From: Cohnella zeiphila
GTDB taxonomy: Bacteria > Bacillota > Bacilli > Paenibacillales > Paenibacillaceae
Direction of reading: 5' to 3'
NCBI RefSeq assembly: GCF_014212055.1
Contig: NZ_JACJVO010000007.1
Coordinates: 235,062 to 299,061, forward strand
DNA length: 64,000 nucleotides
Part shown: positions 27,512 through 36,843 of the stretch, piece after piece
Numbering within the stretch: the stretch's first letter is position 1
How the letters are laid out: the number at the start of each line of letters is the position of its first letter
Translations under genes and position numbers: made by a program
Notes under the pieces: generated by a model
What the model was told of the DNA's origin: nothing
Database searches by the model: none
What the model saw: only the letters and a program-made list of their open reading frames with translations

Positions 27512-27531
27512 ACCGCCAGTTTTCTGGCGGT
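27512..27531 (-). terminator. Terminator of ispA
   Basis: On the minus strand ACCGCCAG-AAAA-CTGGCGGT followed by TTTTTTTGG. It closes the transcription unit that ends with ispA. Confidence 0.85.
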
Positions 27532-27571
27532 TCGGCCGAGAAGGAGACACGGGTGCGCGAAAGTCCGTTTC

Positions 27572-28483
27572 TCAATGGTCGCGGCTCATCATGACGTTCG
27601 CGATCCGAATGAGCGGCTGCGCGTCGGCCAATCCCGCGGATCCTACGGCGGCGATCGCTTCATCGGTGAGGCGCGCGACCCGGCGGCGGCTCTCGTCGAG
27701 CCCGATCAGATACGGATAGGTTACTTTCCCTTGCCGCTCATCACTTTTCAGCGGCTTGCCCAGCTTCTTCTCGTCGCCTGTCAGATCCAGAATATCGTCC
27801 AGAATCTGAAATGCCAGACCGACATTGCGGCCGAACAGCCCCAGCGCTTCCAGCTGGCGTTCATTCGCCTCCGAGGCATGTCCGCCCGCGCGCAGCGAGA
27901 AAACGATCAAATCGCTCGTCTTGTGAAGATGGATGTTCTCCAAATCCTCGAGCGAAGTGATCCCCTGTTCCCCCATCATGTCGTCGGCCTGGCCGCCGAC
28001 CATGCCCGGGAGTCCCGCATAGCGGGCCAGCTCGGCGACGACCGCCACGGTCCGTTCCGCGGGAACCCCGCGGCCGACCGCTTGAGCCGCCACATAGAAC
28101 GCATGGGTAAGCAGCCCGTCCCCGGCCAAAATCGCCATCGCTTCGCCGAATACCTTATGGTTGGTCGGCCGTCCGCGGCGAAAATCGTCGTTGTCCATCG
28201 CCGGCAGATCGTCGTGGATGAGCGAATACGTGTGAACCATCTCGACGGCAGCCGCGAACGGCAGCGCCTTCTCTCGAGCGCTTGCGCAGCCGGCGACGCT
28301 TTCCGCCGACGCAAGCGTCAGAATCGGGCGCAGCCGCTTGCCGCCGGCGTCGAGCGAATAGCGCACCGCTTCGCTCAGCCGGGACGGGACGCGCCATCCG
28401 GAGGGCAGCATCTCCTGCAGCGCCTTCTCCGTCTGAACCCGCAATTGTTCCATGTACGTTCCAATGTCTTCGGTGTGGGTCAC
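27572..28483 (-). CDS. ispA: Farnesyl diphosphate synthase (polyprenyl synthetase)
   Basis: A protein of about 303 aa that condenses DMAPP/IPP to farnesyl diphosphate. The first Asp-rich motif is in YSLIHDDLPAMDNDDFRRG (DDxxD), the second is FQILDDILDLTGD; the lysine/arginine diphosphate-binding GGKRLRP is at about residue 42. The start is uncertain: GTG 28483 has GGAGAG 10 nt upstream and gives the usual length, whereas frames opening further upstream overlap xseB. It follows xseB by only 7 nt. Confidence 0.93.
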   Translation of the reverse strand: MTHTEDIGTYMEQLRVQTEKALQEMLPSGWRVPSRLSEAVRYSLDAGGKRLRPILTLASAESVAGCASAREKALPFAAAVEMVHTYSLIHDDLPAMDNDDFRRGRPTNHKVFGEAMAILAGDGLLTHAFYVAAQAVGRGVPAERTVAVVAELARYAGLPGMVGGQADDMMGEQGITSLEDLENIHLHKTSDLIVFSLRAGGHASEANERQLEALGLFGRNVGLAFQILDDILDLTGDEKKLGKPLKSDERQGKVTYPYLIGLDESRRRVARLTDEAIAAVGSAGLADAQPLIRIANVMMSRDH

Positions 28484-28490
28484 CAGCCGG

Positions 28491-28784
28491 TTACTCTCCT
28501 TTATCTCCATTGAGCTCTCCGCTCGAAGGGGCGAACGGCTTGCGCTGCATGCCGCCTTCTTCCTCCACAAGCATCTCGATCCTGCGTTCCACCTGCTCGA
28601 GCTTGCGGCCGCACAGCTTGGACAGCGTCATTCCCTCCTGGTACAGCTCGATCGCCGTTTCCAGCGGAACATCCGAGCTTTCCAGCTTGGACACGATTGC
28701 CTCCAGCCGCTCCATCGCTTCTTCGAACGTCAGCTCTCCGAGCGCTTCATTCTCGTTCCCGTTCGATTCCGACAACGTCCCCAT
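28491..28784 (-). CDS. xseB: Exodeoxyribonuclease VII small subunit
   Basis: A 97-aa protein, slightly longer than usual (about 80). The conserved core LTFEEAMERLEAIVSKLESSDVPLETAIELYQEGM spans residues about 17-51 and forms the helical pair that binds the large subunit. ATG 28784 has GGAGG 9 nt upstream; the frame extends to an ATG at 28802 without SD. It overlaps the 3' end of xseA by 38 nt, indicating translational coupling. Confidence 0.93.
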   Translation of the reverse strand: MGTLSESNGNENEALGELTFEEAMERLEAIVSKLESSDVPLETAIELYQEGMTLSKLCGRKLEQVERRIEMLVEEEGGMQRKPFAPSSGELNGDKGE

Positions 28785-30138
28785 GTTCCGTCTCCTCCCC
28801 ATGCAGTCCCCAAACTTGACAGTCCAGCTTCCCGTCCGCCAGGCGAACCTTGATCAGGTCGCCAGGCTGCACCTCGCGAATGCTGCGGATCAGCGAACGC
28901 TCCTGCTCGTCGTAGGCCAGGCTGTAGCCTCTCGCCATAATCTTGAGCGGACTGAGCGCGTCCAGCTGACGCACCAGCCCGCCGAACGCCTTCTGCCGCT
29001 CGCGCAGCACGCCTCGCATCGCCAGGGCCAGCCCGCGCGCGGCCGCATCGGCCCGCTTGCGCGCATAGGCCGCTTGCTCCGCCGGCCGAACGGCGCGCAG
29101 GCGGCCATCCAGCCGCGCGAGCCGCTCCCGCGCCCGCGCGCGATGCTCGTCCGCGCGATGCCTCAGCCGGTCTCGCAGCCGGTCGAGCTGTTCGGCCCTC
29201 GCCAGCAGCGCCCGCCTCGGCTGCGTGAAGAACGGCGATCGCGCCGAATGGGCAAGCCGCGCCCGCGCCCGTTCAAGCTGCAGCCGAAGCGTCTTGGCCA
29301 TTCGCAGCTCCAGCGATTGCAGCGACTGCCTAAGCTCGGCCATGTGCGGCACGGCCAGCTCGGCCGCGGCCGTCGGCGTCGCGGCGCGCAGGTCCGCCGC
29401 GAAATCGGCGATCGTAAAATCCGTCTCGTGGCCGACCGCCGAGATGACCGGAATCGCGGACGCCCGGATAGCCCGCGCCACCGTCTCTTCGTTGAACGCC
29501 CACAGCTCCTCCAAGGAGCCGCCTCCCCGCCCGACGATGAGCACATCGACCTCCGCGAGACGGTTCATCGCGGCGATCGCCTTCACGATGGAAGGGGCCG
29601 CCGCTTTCCCCTGAACGTTCGCGGGATACAGCAGAATCGGCACGGACGGGTGGCGGCGCTGCAGCGTGATGATCACGTCCCGCACGGCCGCGCCGGTCGG
29701 CGACGTAATGACGCCGACGGCCCGGGGATAGCGCGGGATCGGCCGCTTGCCGGCCTCCGCGAACAGACCTTCCGCCTCCAGCTTGCGCTTGAGCTGCTCG
29801 AACGCAAGATACAGGCTGCCGATGCCGTCCGGCTGCATCGCCGTCACGTAAAATTGATAGGCTCCGTCCCGTTCATAGACCGAGACGCCTCCCCGGGCGA
29901 GCACCTTCATGCCGTCCTTGGGCGCGAACGGCAGGCGTTGGTTATGGGAGGCGAACATGATGCTCTTCAGCCGGCCGCTCTCGTCCTTCAGCGTAAAATA
30001 CATATGACCGCTGGAATGGCGGGTAAAGTTCGAGATCTCCCCGCGCAGCCACACGTCCTGCAGCCGCAAATCGCCTTCCAGCTTCATCTTGATGTATCGG
30101 TTTATTTCGCGGATGCTCAGCACGCGCGCCGGTTCCAT
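28747..30138 (-). CDS. xseA: Exodeoxyribonuclease VII large subunit
   Basis: A 463-aa nuclease subunit that degrades single-stranded DNA from both ends. An N-terminal OB-fold (about 1-105, with LQDVWLRGEISNFTRHSSGH) is followed by the catalytic domain with YPRAVGVITSPTGAAVRD, VDVLIVGRGGGSLEELWAFN and PVISAVGHETDFTIADFAAD. A long Arg/Ala-rich coiled coil covers about 265-390. ATG 30138 has GGAGG 8 nt upstream. It is co-transcribed with folD upstream and xseB/ispA downstream. Confidence 0.96.
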   Translation of the reverse strand: MEPARVLSIREINRYIKMKLEGDLRLQDVWLRGEISNFTRHSSGHMYFTLKDESGRLKSIMFASHNQRLPFAPKDGMKVLARGGVSVYERDGAYQFYVTAMQPDGIGSLYLAFEQLKRKLEAEGLFAEAGKRPIPRYPRAVGVITSPTGAAVRDVIITLQRRHPSVPILLYPANVQGKAAAPSIVKAIAAMNRLAEVDVLIVGRGGGSLEELWAFNEETVARAIRASAIPVISAVGHETDFTIADFAADLRAATPTAAAELAVPHMAELRQSLQSLELRMAKTLRLQLERARARLAHSARSPFFTQPRRALLARAEQLDRLRDRLRHRADEHRARARERLARLDGRLRAVRPAEQAAYARKRADAAARGLALAMRGVLRERQKAFGGLVRQLDALSPLKIMARGYSLAYDEQERSLIRSIREVQPGDLIKVRLADGKLDCQVWGLHGEETEHGDVVGIERERE

Positions 30139-30206
30139 CTTATGCGCCTCCGCTCCGTCCGGATTTTGGGAAGTCCGGCGAACAAGCGCCTTCATTCGCC
30201 GGGATA

Positions 30207-31067
30207 TTAACGGTCGATGCCGTTCGCCCGCTTGGCCGCTTTGAGCGTGTTGGACATCAGCATCGTGATCGTCATCGGCCCGACGCCGCCCGGTACCGGC
30301 GTAATCCAACCCGCCGCCTCCGCCGCGTCGCCGAAATCGACGTCCCCGCACAGCTTGCCGTCCGGCAGCCGGTTCATGCCGACGTCGATGACGACCGCCC
30401 CCGGCTTCACCCAATCCCGCTTCACGAGCTTGGCTACGCCGACGGCGACGACAAGGATGTCCGCCTGGCGGGCAACCTTAGGCAGATCGGGCGTACGGGA
30501 GTGCGTCATTGTCACGGTCGCGTTCTCCCGCAGCAGCAGCATCGATACCGGCTTGCCGACGATGTTGCTTCTGCCGATCACGACCGCATGCTTGCCCGAG
30601 GGAGACTGGCCGGTCCGCTTCAACAGCTCGATAACGCCCGCCGGCGTGCATGGCAGCAGCGAGTCGTCGCCGATCATCAGGTTGCCGACGCTGACCGGAT
30701 GGAAGCCGTCCACGTCCTTCTCGACCGAAATGGCATCGATGACGGCCTTTTCTTCGATATGCTTCGGCAAAGGCAGCTGCACCAGTATGCCGTTGATATT
30801 GCCTTGGCGGTTCAAGCGGTCGATCATCCCGAGCAGCTCCGACTGCGAGGTCTCGGCGGGAAGCCGGTGAACTTCCGAATAAAAGCCGAGATCCTCGCAT
30901 GCCTTCGCCTTATTCCGAACGTACACTTGCGACGCCGGATCTTCGCCGACCAGCACGACGGCGAGTCCCGGCTGAACGCCGCGTTCCTTTAAAGCGGCCG
31001 TCTCTCTTCTGATTTCTTCGCGGATCTCATCCGATATCTTCTTGCCGTCGATGATTTGCGCGCTCAT
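30207..31067 (-). CDS. folD: Bifunctional methylenetetrahydrofolate dehydrogenase/cyclohydrolase
   Basis: A 286-aa cytosolic enzyme that interconverts methylene-, methenyl- and formyl-tetrahydrofolate. Visible signatures are [14 protein letters not shown] (with the catalytic Tyr and Lys), [29 protein letters not shown] and the NADP-binding [18 protein letters not shown], then [16 protein letters not shown]. Its ATG overlaps the nusB stop (ATGA). Order nusB-folD-xseA-xseB-ispA is as in B. subtilis. Confidence 0.97.
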   Translation of the reverse strand: MSAQIIDGKKISDEIREEIRRETAALKERGVQPGLAVVLVGEDPASQVYVRNKAKACEDLGFYSEVHRLPAETSQSELLGMIDRLNRQGNINGILVQLPLPKHIEEKAVIDAISVEKDVDGFHPVSVGNLMIGDDSLLPCTPAGVIELLKRTGQSPSGKHAVVIGRSNIVGKPVSMLLLRENATVTMTHSRTPDLPKVARQADILVVAVGVAKLVKRDWVKPGAVVIDVGMNRLPDGKLCGDVDFGDAAEAAGWITPVPGGVGPMTITMLMSNTLKAAKRANGIDR

Positions 31068-31558
31068 GGCGTAGGTCCCTCCGAATTCGTGGTCGTCTCG
31101 TCCGGCTTGTCCGACGGTTCCGTCCGAACGCCGCCTTCCCGGATCATCCGGCCGAGCACGCCGTTGACGAACTTGCCGGACTCTTCCGTGCCGAAATGCT
31201 TCGCCAATTCGATCGCTTCGTTGACGACGACCTTGGGCGGCGCCTCCTTGCCGTACTGCAGCTCGAAAGCGGCAAGACGGAGGATCTGCAAGTCGACCCG
31301 GGACAGTCGGTCGACCTGCCATCCGGTCAAGTACGTCTCCAGCATTCGATCGATCTCCGACAGCCGGCTCTCGACGCCGTTCACCAGCTCGCGCGTGAAC
31401 GACTCCGCCGCGTCGAGTTCGCGAACGTCGGCCTCGATCTCGTTCTCGTGGCGAGCTTCTTCCATGACGGTATCTACCGCCGTTCTGCCGTCGACCGCGT
31501 TCATTTCCATTTGGTACAAGCTTTGTACCGCGATTTCCCTAGCCAATCTCCGTCTCAT
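31064..31558 (-). CDS. nusB: Transcription antitermination factor NusB
   Basis: A 164-aa all-helical protein that binds boxA RNA with NusE/S10 during rRNA transcription. Typical sequence is seen in [53 protein letters not shown] and [26 protein letters not shown]. The C-terminal 20 residues are a hydrophilic tail not found in all members. I start it at ATG 31558 (GGAGG 4 nt before); ATG 31573 has a worse SD. Confidence 0.95.
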   Translation of the reverse strand: MRRRLAREIAVQSLYQMEMNAVDGRTAVDTVMEEARHENEIEADVRELDAAESFTRELVNGVESRLSEIDRMLETYLTGWQVDRLSRVDLQILRLAAFELQYGKEAPPKVVVNEAIELAKHFGTEESGKFVNGVLGRMIREGGVRTEPSDKPDETTTNSEGPTP

Positions 31559-31625
31559 GAATCCTCCGATCATAACTCCCGCGTAATCATGTCCATACCG
31601 TCATGCTTGCCCGCGAAGCGGAAAA

Positions 31626-31643
31626 GGCGGCCGATAAGCCGCC
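31626..31643 (-). terminator. Weak hairpin before nusB
   Basis: GGCGGC-CGATAA-GCCGCC followed on the minus strand by TTTTCC. The 6-bp stem and short T-run suggest partial termination or processing between the DUF2273 gene and nusB. Confidence 0.4.
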
Positions 31644-31663
31644 AGGACGGACGATCCGCGATT

Positions 31664-31894
31664 TTACCGCGGCCAGTGCCAGCGGTCCGTCAGCCAGGTC
31701 AACAGGCGGTCCCACGGCACCAGCGGTCCGCGCTTGTCGTCCCTGCGCTTGCCGAGACCGTAGCCGATGCCGGCCAGCAGCGCACAGAACAGCATATCCC
31801 AAAATCCGACGAACACATAAATAAAAAAGAGAAAGAGTCCCGCGGCCACGCCGGCCGCACGTCCCCCGTACGTCTCCCACCAGCTTTTCCACAT
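31664..31894 (-). CDS. DUF2273 small membrane protein
   Basis: A 76-aa protein with two hydrophobic stretches (about 12-28 and 31-46, with VAAGLFLFFIYVFVGFWDML and CALLAGIGYGLGKR) and a basic tail. It matches the DUF2273 family, usually encoded beside amaP and asp23. The start at ATG 31894 has AGGGG 8 nt upstream; GTG 31903 is less likely. It lies 11 nt behind amaP, so it is part of the same envelope-stress unit. Confidence 0.85.
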   Translation of the reverse strand: MWKSWWETYGGRAAGVAAGLFLFFIYVFVGFWDMLFCALLAGIGYGLGKRRDDKRGPLVPWDRLLTWLTDRWHWPR

Positions 31895-31905
31895 GGGCGA
31901 CACCC

Positions 31906-32469
31906 CTATTCCACGCGGCTCTTATAGGTAGTGGGGGACTGCGTCACGTTGGCGATATAGACGGACACTTCGGCCACCGGAATGCCCGTCGTCTCCTCGA
32001 TCTGTTCGGATACCGTCTTTTGCATTTCCTCGGAAAGCGCGGGAATCGACGTCTCCCCGTCGACGAAAGCGCGGATCGAGATGCGCAGGCCGGCATCGCC
32101 CGCCATCACCCGCGCCCGCAAATCTTTGACGCCTCGCGTGCGGGAAGCAGCCTTGAGCGCGATATTCTCCATCGTCTCCACGGAGATGCGAATATCGCCG
32201 TGATCCGTCTTCTGGTTGATGGAAGGAGCCGAGGAGCCGTTTCGCTTCACCGAGACGATAAAAAACCGCAAGCTGACGAGCAGCAGCAAGGCGGCGACGA
32301 CGATGACGGTCGTCTGAACGATCTGGTTGCGCCCCGACAGATCCGCCGTAAAATCGTCAATCGCCTTCGCGTCGAACCCGCCGCAGGCGGCCACCAGGAC
32401 GACGATCGACGCGGCTCCGATCGCCACGCTGTATAGAAACATCAGCAGCCTGTCCAATACTTTGATCAA
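31906..32469 (-). CDS. amaP: Alkaline shock response membrane anchor protein AmaP
   Basis: A 187-aa protein with two N-terminal membrane helices (about 8-30 and 52-73) and a cytoplasmic domain of Asp23-like pattern (RISVETMENIALKAASRTRGVKDLRARV). In Staphylococcus, AmaP tethers Asp23 to the membrane. It starts at TTG 32469 with GGAGG 9 nt upstream. The Asp23 homologue lies just upstream and the DUF2273 gene just downstream, the typical trio. Confidence 0.88.
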   Translation of the reverse strand: MIKVLDRLLMFLYSVAIGAASIVVLVAACGGFDAKAIDDFTADLSGRNQIVQTTVIVVAALLLLVSLRFFIVSVKRNGSSAPSINQKTDHGDIRISVETMENIALKAASRTRGVKDLRARVMAGDAGLRISIRAFVDGETSIPALSEEMQKTVSEQIEETTGIPVAEVSVYIANVTQSPTTYKSRVE

Positions 32470-32620
32470 TGTGCGTCTCCTCCAGTCGTGACAAACAAAT
32501 GACCCCCGACCTGCGAAAAAGCGCCAGGCAACCGTTCCCTAGCCGAGAACGGTCGTCCAGGCGCCGGCATCCGCTGGCCGGAGGCGTTGCGCCGACATCG
32601 GAATGTTCCCTTATGCGGCG

Positions 32621-33028
32621 TTATCGGACACGCGTATGCGATTCGTCTTCTTCTGTTTTGTCAGCCTGCTTGAACTGCACATCGTGAATATGTACATTCA
32701 CTTCGACGACGTTCAGACCCGTCATCATCTCGATAGAGCGCTTGACGTTGACTTGAATCTCCGCCGCGATCTCCGGAATCTTCCGTCCGTATTCGACGAC
32801 GATATTGACGTCGACGGCCGCCTCGCGTTGGCCGACTTCGACTTTGACGCCCTTGGACAAGTTCTTGCGTCCGAGCAGCTCGGCGATCCCGGTGGAGATT
32901 CCTCCGCTCATGCCCGCGACGCCGTCCACTTCGATCGTGGCGAGTCCGGCAATGACTTCAATGACTTCCGGAGCGATTTGAATGGTCCCCATTTCGGTCC
33001 GCTCGTAATCAGGTACCAATGTCTCCAT
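32621..33028 (-). CDS. Asp23/Gls24-family envelope stress protein (YqhY-like)
   Basis: A 135-aa cytosolic protein of the Asp23 family. Characteristic parts are GTIQIAPEVIEVIAGLATIE, VDGVAGMSGG, DVNIVVEYGRKIPEIAAEIQ and VEVNVHIHDV. The B. subtilis relative at the same locus, yqhY, follows accC and affects fatty-acid synthesis, so a link to acetyl-CoA carboxylase is plausible here. ATG 33028 has GGAGG 12 nt upstream. A sigma-A promoter precedes it, separating it from accC. The 151 nt between it and amaP show no clear signal. Confidence 0.9.
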   Translation of the reverse strand: METLVPDYERTEMGTIQIAPEVIEVIAGLATIEVDGVAGMSGGISTGIAELLGRKNLSKGVKVEVGQREAAVDVNIVVEYGRKIPEIAAEIQVNVKRSIEMMTGLNVVEVNVHIHDVQFKQADKTEEDESHTRVR

Positions 33029-33129
33029 CTTTCAAATCCACCTCCTTGTTCGCAGAACGCCGTCCCGCGAAGCCCGAATACGTTCTTCCGGCCCGGGTCC
33101 GCAGAAGCGGCGTTCCTGTCATTATTCAT

Positions 33130-33158
33130 ACTATAGCATTGAAGGAGATTTATGACAA
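33130..33158 (-). promoter_or_regulatory. Sigma-A promoter of the asp23-nusB-folD-ispA unit
   Basis: On the minus strand TTGTCA (33153-33158), 17 bp, then TATAGT (33130-33135) with an extended TGC. It lies in the 154-nt gap behind accC. Confidence 0.7.
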
Positions 33159-33182
33159 ACTTGTACGATCGGCCGTTTAAGC

Positions 33183-34541
33183 CTATTCGAAAGTCTGGTT
33201 GACGTCATGTTCTTCCAGAAACTTGATATCGAACGTTCCCTTGTTGAAAATCGGATGCTCGAGCAGCTTCAAATGGAACGGAATCGTCGTTTTTACGCCC
33301 TCTACCATAAACTCGGCGAGCGCTCTGCGGCCCCGCGCGATCGCTTCCGCCCGGGTCGGCGCCCAGACGATCAGCTTCGCGATCATCGAGTCGTAGTGCG
33401 GAGAGATCAAATATTGCGGATAGGCGCCGCTGTCGACCCGCACGCCAGGTCCTCCCGGCGGCAAATAGAAGCCGATGCGTCCCGGAGACGGCATGAAATT
33501 GCGGTCCGGGTCTTCGGCGTTGATGCGGAATTCGAAAGCCCAGCCGTCGAAGGTCACCTGCTCTTGCGTGAACGAGAGCGGATTGCCCTCGGCGACCGAG
33601 ATCATCTCCTTGATCAGGTCGATCCCGGTGATCATCTCCGTGACGGGATGCTCGACCTGGATGCGCGTGTTCATCTCCATGAAATAAAACTGGCCGTCAG
33701 GCCCCAGGAGAAACTCGATCGTTCCGGCGCCCGAGTAATTGACCGCCTTCGCCGCCCGAACGGCCGCCTGCCCCATCCGCTCGCGCAGCGCCGGCGTCAT
33801 GACCGGGCAGGGCGCTTCCTCGACGAGCTTCTGGCGGCGGCGCTGCACCGAGCAGTCCCGTTCGCCCAGATGGCATACGTTGCCGTGCTTGTCGGCGATG
33901 ATTTGAATCTCGACATGCTTCATGCCGGTCAAATATTTCTCCAGATAGACGCCGGAGTTCCCGAACGCCTTCTGCGCTTCTTGCTGCGCCGTCGTAATCT
34001 CGCGGACGAGCATCTCTTCGTCGTCCGCAAGCCGGATGCCGCGGCCGCCGCCGCCGGCCGTCGCCTTGATGATGACCGGATAGCCGATCCCGCGCGCGAC
34101 GCGAACGGCTTCTTCGATATCTTCCACGAGGCCGTCGGAGCCCGGGATGACCGGAACGTCCGCTTGCTTCATCGTCTGCTTCGCGACCGACTTGTCCCCC
34201 ATCCGGCTGATCGCGTCCGCCGACGGGCCGATGAACGTAATGTTGCACGTCTCGCAAATCTCCGCGAAATCGGCGTTCTCGGACAGGAAGCCGTAGCCCG
34301 GATGAACGGCGTCGCAATCGGTCAGCGTCGCGACGCTCATCATATTCGTCAAGTTCAGATAGCTGTCCTTGGAGGCGGTCGGCCCGATGCAGTAAGCTTC
34401 ATCGGCCAGCCGCACGTGCAGCGATTCCCGGTCCGCCTCGGAATAGACGGCTACCGTGGAGATGCCGAGCTCCCGGCAGGCGCGGATGATGCGGACGGCG
34501 ATCTCGCCGCGGTTCGCCACCAAGATCTTATGAATGTTCAA
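33183..34541 (-). CDS. accC: Acetyl-CoA carboxylase, biotin carboxylase subunit
   Basis: A 452-aa ATP-grasp enzyme that carboxylates biotin on AccB, the first step of fatty-acid synthesis. It has the N-terminal [20 protein letters not shown], the glycine-rich ATP loop [14 protein letters not shown], the metal/catalytic [19 protein letters not shown] and the [14 protein letters not shown] motif. It starts at TTG 34541 with GGGGG 10 nt upstream. It lies 64 nt behind accB. Confidence 0.97.
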   Translation of the reverse strand: MNIHKILVANRGEIAVRIIRACRELGISTVAVYSEADRESLHVRLADEAYCIGPTASKDSYLNLTNMMSVATLTDCDAVHPGYGFLSENADFAEICETCNITFIGPSADAISRMGDKSVAKQTMKQADVPVIPGSDGLVEDIEEAVRVARGIGYPVIIKATAGGGGRGIRLADDEEMLVREITTAQQEAQKAFGNSGVYLEKYLTGMKHVEIQIIADKHGNVCHLGERDCSVQRRRQKLVEEAPCPVMTPALRERMGQAAVRAAKAVNYSGAGTIEFLLGPDGQFYFMEMNTRIQVEHPVTEMITGIDLIKEMISVAEGNPLSFTQEQVTFDGWAFEFRINAEDPDRNFMPSPGRIGFYLPPGGPGVRVDSGAYPQYLISPHYDSMIAKLIVWAPTRAEAIARGRRALAEFMVEGVKTTIPFHLKLLEHPIFNKGTFDIKFLEEHDVNQTFE

Positions 34542-34605
34542 GGCAAGAAATCCCCCTTTGATGTTACCGGCGCTCCTGTCGGTCTCACGCTCGGGAAAAG
34601 GATCG

Positions 34606-35085
34606 TTATTCCGGTTTGACGAGGAACAGCGGCTGGCCGAATTCGACCAATTGGCCGTTCTCGACCAGAATCTCGACGATTTCGCCCTTCACTTCCGCTT
34701 CCAGCGGATTCATCAGCTTCATTGCTTCGAGGATGCAGACGACGGTCTTCTCCGTCACCCGGTCGCCCGTGTTCACGAACGACGGCGCGTCCGGAGAAGG
34801 GGCGCGGTAGAACGTGCCGACCATCGGGGAGACGATCGAATGCAGGCCTGCCGCGCGGGCGGACGGTGCGGGCGCTGCCTCCGCTTCCGAAGGAGCCGTA
34901 ACGGCCGCGGCGGAAGGAACGGGCACATAGGATGGCGCGACCGGAGCCGTCTGAACGTTGACGACTTCCGTCCGGCCGGGCTTGCGAATGGCCAGCCGGG
35001 CGCCTTCGCTTTCGATCTCCAGTTCCTGAACGGACGTCTGGTCCACTAATTTGATCAGTTCTTTGATTTCGCTTAATTTGAACAT
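34606..35085 (-). CDS. accB: Acetyl-CoA carboxylase, biotin carboxyl carrier protein
   Basis: A 159-aa carrier. The N-terminal helical segment [20 protein letters not shown] is the family signature; a Pro/Ala-rich flexible linker spans about 45-80; the biotinyl domain has EAMKLMN with the biotin acceptor Lys123. The start at ATG 35085 is chosen by homology; an SD-like AAGGAG is 14 nt away, and the frame is open to ATG 35136. First gene of accBC. Confidence 0.95.
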   Translation of the reverse strand: MFKLSEIKELIKLVDQTSVQELEIESEGARLAIRKPGRTEVVNVQTAPVAPSYVPVPSAAAVTAPSEAEAAPAPSARAAGLHSIVSPMVGTFYRAPSPDAPSFVNTGDRVTEKTVVCILEAMKLMNPLEAEVKGEIVEILVENGQLVEFGQPLFLVKPE

Positions 35086-35166
35086 GTTTTCGTCGGACAC
35101 TCCTTGGCTTGGGGATTCCCCTCGTCGGTTATCCATAGGGTTCTTGCAGGTACGTATAACAGAGTT

Positions 35167-35172
35167 ATTATA
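35167..35172 (-). promoter_or_regulatory. Extended -10 promoter element of accBC
   Basis: TGATATAAT on the minus strand (TATAAT at 35167-35172) forms an extended -10, with no good -35. It lies about 80 nt before the accB start, inside the gap behind the spoIIIAH terminator. Confidence 0.5.
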
Positions 35173-35195
35173 TCATACTCGATTAAAATGGAAAG

Positions 35196-35215
35196 AGCCC
35201 GGCCGAGGCCGGGCT
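35196..35215 (-). terminator. Terminator of the spoIIIA operon
   Basis: AGCCCGGC-CGAG-GCCGGGCT, a perfect 8-bp GC-rich stem with a tetraloop, followed on the minus strand by CTTTCCATTTT. It begins 16 nt past the spoIIIAH stop. Confidence 0.7.
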
Positions 35216-35231
35216 TCGCCGCGAAACCGGA

Positions 35232-36068
35232 TTACGGATTCGCAATGTATTCGACGGTTACCCGGTCCGGCGTGACTTGCAGCTCTTTCATCGCCGTCTC
35301 TACGATGCCGACCGCCTGGCTCTTGTCGAGCTTGTCGGCCTGAACGACGACTTTGAAGTTGCCGCTGTCGTTGTCCTGCTCGACGACGGCGTTGTCGTAG
35401 CTCGTCAGCAGCTTCTCTTCGAGGCTGGAGATTCTCTCTTCCGTCGCGTCGAGCCGGTGCAGCTCTTCGATCGCGGAAGCCGTGTCGCTCTGCGAATTGT
35501 TCGTGTTGTCGGCGATAATCTTGTTCAGCTTCTCTTCTTGTTCGGAGACAGAAGTCCGGCGCTGCAGCTCGATGTTGTCGAAGTAGGCGCGGCCCGTCTG
35601 GTTGTTCATGTTCGAGATGACCGCTTCGTCCGACGCGCCGGACTGAGAGTCGCCGGACGCTTGCTGCTGATCCTTGCCGTCCGTCGCCTGCGCCGAAGCG
35701 TCGGGAGACGCCGCCGCGTCCTCATGGTCTTGCCCGTCTCCCGCCGCATCCGTCTGGCTGCCCGTCGTATCCTTCGCCGTCCCATCCGGAGGAAGAGCGG
35801 ATGCGTCCGCGCCTTCGCTCTCCGTTTGGCCGTCCGTCGCCGTTCCGGAGCCGTCTGTACCGTCGGTGCCATCGGTGCCGTCGGTGCCGTCCACTTGCGT
35901 GATTTGCACGCTTCCGTCGGTCGGGCCGGCGTCCTGCGTATACCCGCTTGCCTGATCGGCCGTCTGTCCGACCGGAGAAGCGTCCTCCGTGAACAGGTAG
36001 TAAGCGGAGAGAATGACCATGAGGCTGAGCATCGATACCAGCCAAATCGTTTGCCTTCTGTTGTTCAT
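35232..36068 (-). CDS. spoIIIAH: Stage III sporulation protein AH
   Basis: A 278-aa mother-cell channel protein whose YscJ/FliF-like domain pairs with forespore SpoIIQ. One N-terminal helix (about 8-25, TIWLVSMLSLMVILSAYYLF) is followed by an unusually long linker of about 110 residues (about 27-140) rich in Asp, Gly, Thr, Ala and Gln. The linker has a tandem DGT stretch (about five copies) encoded by 9-bp repeats near 35857-35890. The C-terminal ring-building domain includes RAYFDNIELQRRTSVSEQEE and VQADKLDKSQAVGIVETAMK. B. subtilis SpoIIIAH is about 218 aa; the excess is the linker. ATG 36068 has GGGAGG 10 nt upstream. Confidence 0.95.
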   Translation of the reverse strand: MNNRRQTIWLVSMLSLMVILSAYYLFTEDASPVGQTADQASGYTQDAGPTDGSVQITQVDGTDGTDGTDGTDGSGTATDGQTESEGADASALPPDGTAKDTTGSQTDAAGDGQDHEDAAASPDASAQATDGKDQQQASGDSQSGASDEAVISNMNNQTGRAYFDNIELQRRTSVSEQEEKLNKIIADNTNNSQSDTASAIEELHRLDATEERISSLEEKLLTSYDNAVVEQDNDSGNFKVVVQADKLDKSQAVGIVETAMKELQVTPDRVTVEYIANP

Positions 36069-36117
36069 AAACGCATAACCTCCCGAATCGAGTTGGTGTT
36101 CTTCCTTTTCAGAAACG

Positions 36118-36783
36118 CTATTGCTTGCGGGGAACGACGGAGATCCGGTGAATCGGAACGTCGAGTCCTTTGGAGATCGCATCGGCGATGAGCAGGTGCA
36201 CCGTCGCGTTCTCCGCTCCCTTCGCGACGACGAGCACGCCGCGGACTTGCGGTTTCAGCTTTTTGACGACGATCGGCGATTGCCCCCCGTTGACTTCGTA
36301 TAATGCAACCTGGCCGTTCTTGTCGACGCTTGTGATATGCCGCTTGGCCCCGTTTTTGTCCGTCTCGTCCGTCAGTTGTTGCGTCTGCTGCTGATTCAGC
36401 TGCACGACGGTCTCCTCGGTCGAATCGACCGTCACCATCACGTCCACCGTGCCGACGCCGACGATGTTCTCCAGCATCTGCTTCAACCGGTCGTCGAGCT
36501 CGTTCTCGATGTCGGAGAACGGATCTTTATCCGCGTCGTCGCTGCCGTTCAAGAATGCCGCCTGCTGTTGCTGCTGCTGACGGGGAGCGTCCGAGTCGCC
36601 CGGAGGAGACAGCCCGGGATCTTGCGAAGGATCGACCGGCTTGAAATGAAGAAAGGAAGCGATAAGCAGCAGGGCCGCTCCGATCAAACCGATCAGCACC
36701 AGCCAGCGGAACGCCTTGACGCGCCTCGGTCCGCCCGGCCCTCCCCCGATGAACGATTCCAACTGTTCCAGCCATTTGGCCAT
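36118..36783 (-). CDS. spoIIIAG: Stage III sporulation protein AG
   Basis: A 221-aa protein with one membrane helix (about 27-45, WLVLIGLIGAALLLIASFL), a hydrophilic linker with a Gln run (about 70-74), and the ring-building domain. KLKPQVRGVLVVAKGAENAT and GLDVPIHRISVVPRK are recognisable. SpoIIIAG builds the large ring of the mother-cell-to-forespore channel. It lies 60 nt behind spoIIIAF and 49 nt before spoIIIAH. Confidence 0.95.
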   Translation of the reverse strand: MAKWLEQLESFIGGGPGGPRRVKAFRWLVLIGLIGAALLLIASFLHFKPVDPSQDPGLSPPGDSDAPRQQQQQQAAFLNGSDDADKDPFSDIENELDDRLKQMLENIVGVGTVDVMVTVDSTEETVVQLNQQQTQQLTDETDKNGAKRHITSVDKNGQVALYEVNGGQSPIVVKKLKPQVRGVLVVAKGAENATVHLLIADAISKGLDVPIHRISVVPRKQ

Positions 36784-36843
36784 GCTTCTCCTCCTCCTTC
36801 AAGTCGGACGCCTCGCCTTCCCCGCTCCGATCCCGGATAACGG

